Of a stretch of DNA of 64,000 bases, positions 8,947-20,673 are shown one piece after another. The first letter of the stretch is position 1, and every line of letters begins with the position of its first letter. Source of the stretch: Cocos nucifera (taxonomy: Eukaryota > Streptophyta > Magnoliopsida > Arecales > Arecaceae). Made by a program: the position numbers and the translations under genes. The stretch spans positions 310,001-374,000 of the forward strand of contig QRFJ01000764.1 in NCBI GenBank assembly GCA_006176705.1, read 5' to 3'. The notes beneath the pieces were generated by a model. It ran no database searches. It worked only from the letters and a program-made list of their open reading frames with translations, and was not told where the DNA came from.

Positions 8947-10810
8947 TTTCCTGTAGAGAGTCAAAGATTCTAGTTAGATACTGTAATTTTGACTTGACCA
9001 ATTTGTTTAGGGATTTTATTTTTAAACAAATTAGCTCCCACTATTTTCTCGGATCCCTACACTCCCTCTGTAGAGATGCGAAAATCTCCGCGATTGATGA
9101 TTTCTAGTGGGTGGTGCGGTCTCACCAACTGACTCATCACCTCACCTAACAGTTATTGGTGATGGGTTAGCCAATGAGTGAACAACTCTTGTTCAATGAT
9201 TCTCTAATCATGGTGCACCCAAACTTGGTCTCTAATTCATGAATCTCACCGTATCCGGAATATTGATCCACTCCTTAGTTAAGTCAGACCCACCATTTGC
9301 ATAGACTGGGTTCCTAATTGGGTCTCTCACCGTATCCGGAATATTGAGCCCAACTCATCCTCCAGCCCATAGCATCCAATGCCTAATAGACATGGTTGCG
9401 TCTTCCCGGTGCAACTGAGCCACTGTATCCAGCCGAGAACAATCAACCCCGGGAAGGGCCCGCACATCTACAATGGTGGAAGACCTCGGACTTAATCTTT
9501 TCTTAGGGAGAATTGATTCAGGTCTCATTAAACTAGACTTGGCTTAGTCATAACAATTATGACTAACCTAGTGGCATGGGTCAGCTCGGATTATTGACCA
9601 CCTCAGATCAGAACTGTGTCAACAGATATGGCCAGGTAAGTGAGACCGGTGGAAGGAATATGCCATTAACTCGTACAAGAACGCATTCAGGTCGAGTAGC
9701 TTCCAATTAAAAACCAGTCGGTCGTCTGTGCCAAACTTACCTTAGACACCAAATTGTTGAGTCAGAACCAATTGGGTTAGCCTACAATCCAGACTCTAAC
9801 CTCTGAGCCTAATTAGGTCTTGCTTGATCGTGACTCGATCTTGACCCAGACTTAATCCTATTAGGCTGGTCAATTTAAGCATTGTTGATCCCATCTAACC
9901 AACTCTTGATTCGGTTTGATCAACCGCTTAGACCTAATTGAGCTACCCAAGCCCGAACCCAGTATTATGAATATGTCTTAGATCTGAAATTCTCAATTTT
10001 AGACCTAATTAATATTCCATAAACTTAATTCTTAATTAAGTTGGGTTCATAAACAAAATATGCACAATAAATCCTAGGGTTTCAGGATCTAGGGTTTTGC
10101 AGAAAGTAAGTTTTTGGGTTTCTGATTAAGGACGAACGCGCAGCACCCCTACACATCATAAGAACACCCCATCGAATGGGAAGAGAGGGCCTTTAAACCC
10201 TTCTTCGTTCTTATGACCGGACGGCCAAGGGGAACGCCTTAATCAGGAACATTCAATAAACATTCAATACTACAAAACAGTTATAGATCTATATCATATA
10301 TCTCATATACAAATTTAGATCTAACCATGGCATATTTTGCATACATCTCATGTATCATAATCATGCATGTTTTCAGATCTAAATTATCACATAATAATCT
10401 GAAAAATTAGATTTAAATTGATCTAATCAAAATAAATTCTAATCTAGACAATTATGTAGAACTATTCTACAACTAGTCTAGTCATGCATCTATCATATCT
10501 CATATGATATTTAAAATTAAATAATTTTTATTTGCTGTTTATCAGATGTTATTATAACACTTATAATATCAGAAAACAGTAAATAAGAAGATCTAAAATA
10601 TGATTTAATCATATTAAATCAAAGACATGCAAAACTATTCTATAGAACTATTCTATACTAGAACTAGTCATGCATATCTTCATGTTCTTAGATCCAAATC
10701 ATTTAATTTTAATTTTCCTGATTTCAGATCTGATCACATCTCATGTGACATCTGAAATCACGTTATTTTTAATTAAAATAAAATTAAAAATCAGATCTAA
10801 ACTATTTTTA
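8947..10810 (-). other. 5' leader of copia A1 (untranslated)
   Basis: About 1.86 kb lie between the primer site and the gag ATG with no long open frame. A 17-bp motif CTCACCGTATCCGGAAT is present twice (about 9246 and 9328). In element sense it contains CTAAGGTAAGTTTGGCACA (about 9727-9745), an AAG|GTAAGT splice-donor consensus. The same block, with similar surroundings, occurs in the leader of family B. Such leaders usually carry RNA packaging and dimerisation signals, but that role is not demonstrable here. Confidence 0.65.
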
Positions 10811-10830
10811 GAACCATGGCTCTGATACCA
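10811..10830 (-). other. Primer-binding site (initiator-Met tRNA) of A1
   Basis: In element sense TGGTATCAGAGC begins two bases after the LTR end. It matches the complement of the 3' end of plant initiator methionine tRNA, the usual copia primer. The match to the common copia pattern extends further (CATGG). Confidence 0.85.
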
Positions 10831-10832
10831 CT

Positions 10833-12401
10833 TGAAGGGAAATCCTGATTTCCCTGACCAGGTTCGTTCAGATCTGATCAGATCAAGAGATATATTTCAA
10901 AAATTTTTTCTCTTAGATCTGTATCAGATCAGGGATGCTTCAGATCTGATTCTTATTTATTTAATAAAAATTAAATGAAAAGGATAAATTAAATCACATT
11001 CAATTTACCTGAATAGGGTAATCCTATTACCCTGTTGATGATCCTGTTTGCAGCGGAAGGTTCTGGATCAAGCCACGCAAGCGCCTGGCCTCTACCGGTA
11101 TCCACTCGGGCTGGATCTGGAGATCCTCTTCTTCTCTATCACGCCTCCAAAAATCAGATCTGGATCTGATCTGGAGGATCTTCAAAACTCCTTTTGAAGA
11201 TCTGCAGTCGTTCTTCGCAGCAGCGCAGCCTTCTTGCTTTTGATCTCCTTTTCTTGATCTAAATCGCACCAATCCAAATCCAAAACACTTTTGGACGTGG
11301 AGAGCAAGGGGAGATGAGAGTATGGCGTGGAGAAAGGGGAGAGAGGCAGCCTTGGGGCGTGGGAAGATTGCTTCTTGATTATTCTTGATTATTTTTTCAC
11401 TTGGGCGCTGGGTCTCTTATATAGACTAAGCGTGATCCAAGTCATCTTCCTCCCAACCAATCACAACCCTTTGTGAAATCAGATCTAAATCTGATTGGTG
11501 GGATTAGAGTCCCCTGGATTCCTACTTGGAGAGTGCCTTGGACCAGTCAAACTGGATTCTTAGAAGAACTCTCATTGGAATCCTAAAGGGAGATGGAGTC
11601 CTTGTCCAACAAGGACTCCTAGGCGCCTCCTTACTTGGGCTCACGCCACCCTTGGCGTGCGCCCATCTCCTTGCCAGGTTCTGGCAGGGGGACAAGCCCC
11701 CACCAGCTCTCCAATAGGTGCATGACATGTGGTCAAAAGTCAAAGGGTGAATGGTCAACGTTTGACCAGTCAAAGGTAGACTTTTGACCAAAGTCAAAGA
11801 ACAAGAAATGGCAGGTGACCAAAAATTGGCAGGTAATGTCTTACAAATAAGACAACCTATTCTGACTTGGACAACCTCCAGTCAGACCATAAGAAGACTT
11901 CTGTTTGAGCACAAACTCCTTTGGCTCAGACAGGACGACTTATTTATGATAGCAAAAGAAGAACGTTAGGTTCAATCGAGTGCTAGCACGATTTCCTTGA
12001 ACCTAATTGAATCTCATTCAGATCAATTGAACTATATTAGTTCAATTGATGATCACCAGATTCAAACCCTTGTTTGTGTGACCCAGTTAGGTTCAGTTCT
12101 GTATGGTAATGGGATATGTCATGATCTCTATCATCGACATCATCGAAACTCCTTTCGATGGATCAGAACTCTTCTGATTCGAACAGCTAGAATGATCGAT
12201 CATCTAAATCATTCTAATTGCTCCCAAAATCCACCAGTGACACCTAGCAGTATATGGTGGCAACCCATCAGAGCTGAATGCGAACCTCTTGGTGCAGCTA
12301 CCTGTGTGATTCAGTTCTTCTATCTTGAGCCCCGATCAGATTAGGGTTAAGGTGAACTCGTCAAACCCTAGTCTCTGTCATATGATGTAATCATTCGATT
12401 C
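10833..12401 (-). repeat. 5' LTR of copia A1, truncated
   Basis: This matches 2699-4266 almost base for base and then stops in mid-U3 at CATTCGATTC, where family B sequence begins. About 720 bp of U3 are missing, including the terminal CA. TATA box (11416-11425), hairpin (11595-11619) and W-box cluster (11732-11797) are all present. The differences from the 3' LTR that I can see are about two substitutions (for example in the GCGCCC[T/A]TCTCC block at 11666) and several 1-nt indels. Confidence 0.9.
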
Positions 12402-13869
12402 TCTAACCATTGATGTAGTTAAAAAGTGTCGGATATATCTTTACTACTAAATGCGTGGAGCCATCTGCTGAAAAAGTTTCAAGCAGCTATAAGTGGCGAC
12501 TTTGTTTGCGAAGCAAAGTACATGGCTAGCATTTAGATGCAGCAAAGAAATGCTATGTGTTGAGGCAAGTTCATTACCAAGGCTCGGAGAGCATCCTTCT
12601 CTTGATGGGTCGGTCCTTGCTCTACTATGACAAACACTGGTTGCCATTACTCGAAGCAGAAGGAATCGAAGGCAACACCAGCAGATGAAGTACATTCTGC
12701 ACCACTTCCACCTGATCCAAAAAGTCATGGATCGAGATGAGTTGGACCTTCAGAAATCGACAAAAAGGAGACCTGACCGACCCTTTCCACTAAAGTCCTG
12801 GTTGATAAGGAGTTCCGACAACCTCAGTTGAGGATGGTATAGGATACTATGCCGAGTGGCTTTTAGAACAAATGAGAGTTATGAGAATGTATCTAAAGCC
12901 AATCGCCTAGCCTATTGACCGGTTGAGCTAGCATTGTTATCTGTATTTGATTCATTAATGAATAAAATATTTTTGCATCTTTTCATTTACAAAGTATTCA
13001 TCTTCTAACGAACTCTTTTAATTGTGGACGAAAGTCCTTAGGACTATTTAGATTCGATAAAGAAAGGATATTATCGATTAGTCCTTAAATTTGTTCACGA
13101 TCAATGATAGGCTGTTACATTAGGATACAGCATCTATCGAGCATAGTCACTGTATGCCATATAGGTTGGTTGTCTGTCTTAACCAAGGAGCGTGGAGATT
13201 ACTGGTATGATAGATAGGTAGATGTATGGTACATCATCATTGAATGTGACCAATCCAGAGCATGGTCTACTAATGAGAAATGGTCCTGATTGGAATATAG
13301 GTATAAAAGTATTTCCCTTAGGGGGGAAACCTGTGGGGGAGAATCACCATAGTGACTTGAAGCAACTCATTGTGCTTTGGTACCTTAGACTAACTAAATT
13401 TCTATTCAGTGAATGGAAGGCTTCTGGCCAGTCAAGTACTTGTGAAGTAGTAGTGTGATCAAGTATTGAATTGACCAACTCAAGAAGTGGAGAAGAATGT
13501 ATCACTGATAATTATATTATCAATCAGCATCAAATCTTGGCAGTGAGTAAGTCCCACTCAACATAATATGAACTATACCTTGAAATACAAATGTGGACAA
13601 CATGTCCAGAAGAGTTGAATAGTTGAGGATACTCATAAGCGTATCCTAATAGCGCAATGATTGTGTCAAGGGAGAAGTGTATTTCCACGATAACATATAA
13701 TTCGTATGGAGGTTATCAAAGGATGTTTTGTGACATCAGGACCCTCTCACTGTACAACCGCATCCCCTTGACCAATCACGTGGTAACCAGTTCGTACAAG
13801 ATGTCATAAAGCATATAGGAGGAACTTTTAGTTGATACAAGCAGATAATGTATCCTATAGCTGATGCAT
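12402..13869 (+). pseudogene. Noisy family B fragment: RNase H end plus start of LTR
   Basis: This follows 32779-33850 of B0: RNase H coding DNA, then the end of pol and the beginning of the B LTR (about 12890 onward). In the coding part (12402-12890) it differs from B0 almost only by single-base indels. After about 13100, and more after 13500, substitutions also appear, so it is a sister copy or a chimeric read. It is replaced by family A LTR near 13870. Confidence 0.65.
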
Positions 13870-16662
13870 ATCCTAGCAATCCTAATCTTGATTCTGAACA
13901 GCTTCGTTCAGGATTCTAATCGCGGAATACATGAGAGATATGCATTTTCAAATATTTTTTCTTCTAGAATTCAAATCGAGAGGTATCTGGTGTTGTTGAG
14001 ATCATGACTATTAAGACACTCCCATCTTACATAAATGTAAAATATAATAGTCTTAATAGAAATTATAACTCAAAGTTAATTTATCTTGATGTTAGGGATG
14101 GTACCTATTCACACCGTTCATGCTTAGAGCGAGATGATTATGGTAGTCTGAAGAGTGATGACCTGCTCGCAGGAGAGATAGTCTGTCATACAAGTGCCCT
14201 GGCCTCTACTCTGGCTACTCCACCATGCAGAGTTGGTGTACATTAGAGATCCTTCTTGCTTCTATCATGCTCTTTAAAAATGATATGTGATCTAAATTTG
14301 GAGGATCTTCAAAAATAACCTTTCGAATTCAGCATGTTCCCTATTGCCAGCATGCCTGAGCCTTAGCTTATTAGATCGTGCCCTATTCCTCCTCGCTTGT
14401 TGCACCACTTGCACCTCTTGGTAGCGCTATCTACCGCCCCATGACGAGAAGCAATTGAATGAGAGCATGTAAGGCAGTGAAGGGAGAGGAGTACGAGGGA
14501 GGAGGAGAGCCGGCGAGGAAGATTACCGATCGGACTTTGGTTGAGTTGAGAGCAGAGCTCTTATTTAATAGACAATATTTGGTGGTCCAGAGGCCTTCTT
14601 CAAGCTATTAAACTTTGTTTGAGAATTGACTAAATATCAGTGGCGAAACTGACCTTATTTCCTCCTTCGACCTATGAGACCATTGTCATATTGGTGTCCT
14701 TATGAGGAGGTCTATTGTATCAGTAAGCGGTAGTTGGATATCCCTGTCCAATAGACACATGAGCGGGGGGGGCCCCCCTTTTCCATGGGGCCTTTTGGGG
14801 GGATGCAGCTTCACCATCTTGGTCGTCGGAGACTGGAGATCCTGGACATCAGCCGGGCTGCTAGTTCTATCGCCTAGGCTGGTCATCGAGAGCTCGCGTA
14901 CAGAGTAGGAGGTGCAGCAGCATGGTGAGATCCGCCCCACCAGTTGGCCTCACTCAATCAGACATAGTCTCTCAGGATGCTATACGTACTCGCTACTTAG
15001 AGTGGACGGAAGCAGAGCAAATGATTCGCATCAATGGTCATGATTACGATCTATGCACAGGTCAATAGGCACACTGTGTTTTTTGTTATGTCCAATGCAA
15101 AGACGAGAATGGCAGGTGACGAAAAAATTGGCAGGTCATTGGTCTTATCCAAATAAGAATAAGGTACCCATTTTTTGAACCACAGTGCGTACTATAGATG
15201 GAATCAATGTCAGACAGTGAAGCCGGGGTCTGATCAGCACAAAACGTGTACTATATGCAGCTCATCTCTAGGTATACTATTATGATTATAATAGGAATTA
15301 ATGACGTTAGGTTTCAAATCGTATGTGCTAGTATTCTGAGATTCTTACTTGAGCCTAATTAGGACTTTAGTCTAACTTGAGTCATTACATGTATTGAAAT
15401 TTGAACTATCAGTTCACCGCATTGATTGATGTCGATCCTCAGATTCATAACAGTTTCCGTTATTTGTGTCGTGATCAGTGTGAGCGTTCTAGTTTCTCAT
15501 GGACATCAAAATGGAAACTTTGCAGATATGTCATGTGCTCATTGATACACTTCTGGAACTCTATCGACGACATTCGCTCATTCCGAAGTTCAGACATTTT
15601 ATTCCGAACTATTGAATGACGATCACTAATCATTTCTATTGCGTTCCAGAGCGAACAATCCACCAATTGAACCCTAAGAGTATATGGTTGGGCTACCCAT
15701 CTAGGCTTGATAATAGTGCATCTCTTAGTGAAATAAGCTTTCTGTGTCAAGTTCCTATCTTGAGCCCTAAATCAGATTAGGGTTTAGTTTGAACTCGAGT
15801 ACAAACCCTAAGTCTCTATCATATATATAAATCATTCGATTCAGTCCCGCGATAGTGAAAAGCTAAATAATTTAAACTCGTCATCTATTTTTCACTCTCC
15901 ATGGCCATGGCTTCTGAACTTGAATTCTTTATGGATCATCATAGCGACTGCTTCCTCTACCACCGAGGTAGATATATTCCATCTCTGATTTGCATATCTC
16001 AGTTCCATGTTATAATGAACATGTATAAGCCAACATACAGCTCAGGAATTCCGTATGGCAAGGAGACTGAGTTATGAGTGTAGCAAAACTAAACACCCTC
16101 GAAGAGTGAACTATCGATGCACCTCAAATCAAAAACACAGACAGGAACCCACTCGAATTGCATCGAGTCTTAAAGCTCATTGATGAGGTAAGAGTGAACT
16201 TCCTAATCGACTACTCAAGGTGGTCACGTTTAGTGTTTCCTCATTCTCAACGAGTACCCTTACTCTCACTCCATGTCTCCACACCATAGACAAGAACTCA
16301 ATCTACTATTAAAAGAAGTGATTGTACACCAATCTTTACGGATCAATCACCGTTATCCTTTGATGATTTCCTGATGTCGGAAGCATTTTATTGAGTTAAA
16401 TAATGCATGTATATTCATGTCTTCAAAATTTTCAACTCCTGAAATATATGAATTATCATTAACCATATTAACTTCAAATGATTCAGGATGTATCATAGAC
16501 ATTCTGAATACCGCTATTGTGCGTGATAGAAAAATAATCTATTTTTTAGATTTACGTCAAGACAGAGAGTTAATAAATTTTGCTGCCTCTACTAGAAGTG
16601 TATTACAAGTGTTCAACCCAATTCATTGTTTTATCTTTCTAAGGGCACCATATATCTAAACA
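13870..16662 (-). repeat. Noisy LTR of family A (element A2, 3' side)
   Basis: Recognisable LTR landmarks follow in the same order as in 2699-4985: the CTTCGTTCAG start region, the GCCTCTAC block, GGAGGATCTTCAAAA, the GGCAGG block near 15110, the CCATGGCCATGG block near 15900, and the end ATATATCTAAAC at about 16650-16662. It is longer and more divergent than the clean LTRs, and the W-box cluster and hairpin are no longer clear. The exact left end is uncertain by about 20 bases. Confidence 0.6.
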
Positions 16663-19600
16663 AATGGCTCCCACTTATCCTAAAGCCAATTGGTCGTACC
16701 ATCAGTTCTAGGAGTCCCTAGTGCTTCTCAAGGTGGGCTTCGATCTTCTGCTGGCCTAAGTGGGCTTTTGAATTGATTGGTTTATTTTGCCACATTGGGG
16801 TCCTGTTGGAGTCGACTCTCTTCGACTCGTATCGTAATCCTTCTCGAGTTCAATCACGGATTAGGTGGTATCTGCTAGCACTCAAATAGTTGCTGTGAAG
16901 TTTTGAGTGTGTGGAGACCAATCGGCTTCCCTTAGCAAGGCTAGGTGCCACTTGTGTCAGTATTTTAGAGCAGAGAATGGCATTGATGGCATACTCTGAT
17001 TTCTGTAGCAAAACTTCTTGTACTAGAATGCTTCTTCCAACAGCTTCTGATGCTAGCGAATATTTGCTCCTGGTGGAATCTGCTATCAAATGGTTGCCTT
17101 GGAACTCTTTCAACTGAAGCACCCCCCATGCCACAAACAAAACGTTCAGAATGATCAGACTTTCGGAATCATCTACATCAAGACATGAAATCGAATCTGT
17201 GTATCCCTAGACTTGAGAGTTCTCCATTACCACAAGACGCAATCATCATCCTTAGTTCTTCTTAAGTACTTAAGGATACATTTTCACAGAATCTAGTTGT
17301 TCTTCAGGTGGATTTGACTAGATATCTGCTTGTGCACTCATAGCAATGGGCTATATCAGGTCGTGTACATAGCATTGGCATGCATGAGGCTCCCTATTGT
17401 GAAGCATAAGGATCCTTGCTCATTCATTCTATTTCCTCAGGTGTGCTAGGTTACATCCTTCTTGAAAGATGAATACCAATGTCTGAAGTATTAATTCCCC
17501 CTCTTAGAGTTTTCATACTAAACTTCTTTTAGTACTTCCTCTATGTACATCTTTCTATGAAAGTCCTTAGCATCCTATTCGGTCTATCCCCCTACAGACC
17601 TTAATTCCTAGAATAAAGGATGCTTCACCTAGGTCTTTCATGGAGAATTCCCTTGGACAACTATTTTTGACTAGTTGTCATCATGGGAATATCATTCCCG
17701 AATAAAGGAGGAATGTCATCCACGTACAATAACGAGGAAGACAACAGTGCTCCCACTGACCTTTTTTGAAGACACACGGTTCCTCTTCATTTTTGATTGA
17801 AACCAAACAATATTTTGACCACATCATTGGTGAAACAAAGTGTTCCAACTCGAGATGGCTTGCTTTTAAGTCCATTATATGGACGCTTTGCGCAGCATTT
17901 GCAAAATCTTGTGATCAGTATCACAGGGTTGAAACTAGCAAACTATTCTGTATAGTATCTTCCTCAAGATATCCAGTTTAAGATATCATTTTCATGTCAT
18001 TATCATATTTCATAACAAATAGGCTTGCAATTGCCAACTAGTCAGTAGCCTTGAATGTCTCCACATTCCCATTTGCAACCAATCTTTCTTTGAAGATCCA
18101 TTTACACCCAATAGTAACTATACCTTCTGGGTGGATCTACCATGGTCTAAGATTGGGTTTTGGATGCATCGAGTCAAATTTCTGACTGCATTTCTCTAGC
18201 GCATTTCTCGGAAGTCGATATCTGATATCGCTCATTAAGATTTTGGGTCATCACATGAGCACCATTACCTATGAGAACATTTTTCCTAGCTTCTCTGAAA
18301 TAATACCTTAAGTATCTTTTAGAAGATGAAAACTTTTCTGATCTATTGAGGTGGAGGGTAGGTGTTCTTATTTGGCTCTTGATTTGGGTTCCATTGGTCC
18401 TCTAGCTCTTTAACTTGTAATACTTGTGCATCATCAGCTTGACTCTGCTTATCCAATGCCTGCTATCTTAAAATAAACTATTTTTTAAGAAGATTGGCAT
18501 GTCGAACCTTCTATAATGACATATTGTGGTCTTTCTGGATGTAGAAATTATCCTAATGACTCTTAGGATATCCTATGATCGAGCTCTTGAAGGACACCTA
18601 AACTCCTAACTTGTCCGCTTGTTTTCTTTTGGACATAAGCTGGACAACCCCAAATATTAAGATGACTTCAGACTTGGTTTCTTACCATGCCATATCTCAT
18701 ATTGGTTGGTAGGAACGGTTTTAGAAGAAACCCGTGTTCATGATATTGAAGTTAACATGAATGTCCCAAAGAAAATCAAGGAGTTATGAAGCTCATTCAG
18801 GTGGGATTCAGACATATCCATAGAATCCAATTTCCTTTCATTCTGAAAACCCCCATTGAGTTAAGGTGTTCGTGGTGGAAGAGTCCATTGAGAGACTATT
18901 GCGCCATTTTTTTCTCTTGAGATAGTCTAGGAATTCCTAGTTAAGGTATCAAAAACCTCCTAGACGATCTGTTTCGAAGAACCTTAATGGGTTTTCCAGT
19001 TTTTATTTTCCCTACGTCATGTTCTGAATTCTTTACTTTTCAAAAGCTTCAGACTTAATGTCTCATGAGATACACATACCCATACCTGGATAGATCATCG
19101 GTAAAGGTAATGAAGTAGATAAAATTGCCTCTTGCCGGCACATCAAACTGGGCTGCACACATCAGTATGTACTAGGGCAAGGAAATCTGTGGCCCTTCCC
19201 CATGTCCAAAAAAGGGAGTTTAGTCATTGTGCCTTTGAAAACAAGATTCACAAGTTGGATTTGACTCGAAAGTCAACGGACCTCATAGCCCATTTTTCTC
19301 CAATTTGTTGATCCTATCTTCTGCTATATGACTAATCCTCAGGTGCCATAGATTACCTGTCATTTGGACTATCCCTAGGTCGTTTGGCATTCACGTTTTT
19401 GCTGATAGTTAGAACAATTACATCAATATTATTAGCTGATAAAGATCGTATTAAAGAAAATCATTTTGCAATTTTTATTTCTTTCATAAAGAATGTTACA
19501 ATGGTCCTTAAGAAGGTTATCACATAAGCCTTCTAGTGCTAAGCATGAAACAGAAATCGGAATTCCTACTAGCTGTATGGCACAAAATAAAGTCTTTCAA

Positions 19601-20673
19601 AATAAGTCTAAACCAGATGGTATCGAAGAGGGTATGTTTCCCACGCTACATGCCAGCAACTCTTGCTCCATTACCGAGCAAGGATCATGTCATCCATACC
19701 TCACGCTCCTTGCTATCCCTCAAGACTCCGTAGAAGGCATGAGTGAGCACTTAGTAACCAGAGTCAAGCACCAAACTGGATGCCGAAGAACCGTAGGTAT
19801 AGACTCAATAACGAGCATACCTTCAGAAGGACCATTCCTTCTTGTTCTTTAGGTGGCCAGGTAAGTTAGGGCAGTCTCGGCTCAATGGCCGTCGCTGTTG
19901 CAATTGGAACATACTTTTCTTTGCATACGACTTCTTCTTCTGGTCTGCTGTCTTCTTCTTTTACTCCTTCACCTTTGCTTTTTCACATTTTTTTTTTTTC
20001 AGAAGACTTTCTTTGGGAAAGTACGTTTCCATTAGCAAGCAACTTGAGCCTTTAGGATCTTATATAGGGAAAGTCTCAGCGGTTACCAGCATTTTCATCT
20101 ATCGGCCCTAAGGAATTCTTGAAGTTTATTGCATGTGTAATCATTGTATGAATTGCACATTGCATCAGTCAAGGATTGCAGAAATAATATCATTCTCACA
20201 GATCCAAGTCCAATCACACCGAAGCTTCCAAGCTTCCAGTTCTTGATCATCATCAGACAAGATGATCTTGGACTGATTGCCCATACCATTCTAGCCTTAA
20301 AAAGTCGATTTCGTGACTTTATACTTTGGCTGCGCGACTCTGTTCACCAAACATCTCCTGACAGGTGAGCCAACATTTGTGCGAAGCAGTCTTCGATATC
20401 TTTCATGTTGGGCTAAGCTCATCAGACATCGAGGCCAACATGTAGTATCCTGCCTATATTTCTTCGTCATCCATTTTTCCAGAGACCTCTCTGTTCAGTG
20501 TATGGAACGGGCTTGTGTAAAGGATGGGTAGAAGGTCCTGGTCCAATATATGGTTAACTTCGTTGAATCCAAAACATTTTTGATATTCCTGAGCCAATCT
20601 TATAATGCGTAGGTCCAGTCATTCTATGTGTTGTCCAGGTATACGTTGCCTAGTGGGTCGTGGATGCAGACAT
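16663..20673 (-). pseudogene. Noisy copia A2 gag-pol
   Basis: This is collinear with 5000-8946 of A1. The gag ATG is at 20671-20673, the zinc-knuckle region near 19870-19920, protease near 19750, integrase near 18950-19350, RT near 17700-18600 and RNase H near 16850-17200. No frame stays open for more than about 100 codons because small indels occur every few codons. The indels are as frequent in the leader as in the gene, which argues for sequencing error rather than mutation. No function can be assigned to this copy as written. Confidence 0.7.

Larger units (their letters stand above)
2699..12401 (-). mobile_element. Ty1/copia element A1, young and nearly complete
   Basis: This is a minus-strand copia element. 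It has a 3' LTR (2699-4985), polypurine tract, gag-pol (5000-8946), leader, initiator-Met PBS (10811-10830) and a 5' LTR of which only 10833-12401 is present. Domain order is gag, protease, integrase, RT, RNase H, which defines copia. Aligned by eye, the two LTRs differ over about 1.57 kb by only about two substitutions and a few 1-nt indels, so insertion was very recent. The left flank of the insertion is TGCAT (2694-2698). The matching target-site copy cannot be seen because the right end breaks off at 12401 into noisy sequence. A complete copy should be about 10.4 kb. Confidence 0.9.

Noticed and set aside
10811..10830. tRNA-like match
   Set aside because: Only the complement of the tRNA 3' end is present; it is a primer-binding site, not a tRNA gene.
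14686..14940. Open frames on both strands in the noisy block
   Set aside because: They lie in a noisy LTR copy where single-base errors create and destroy frames at random.
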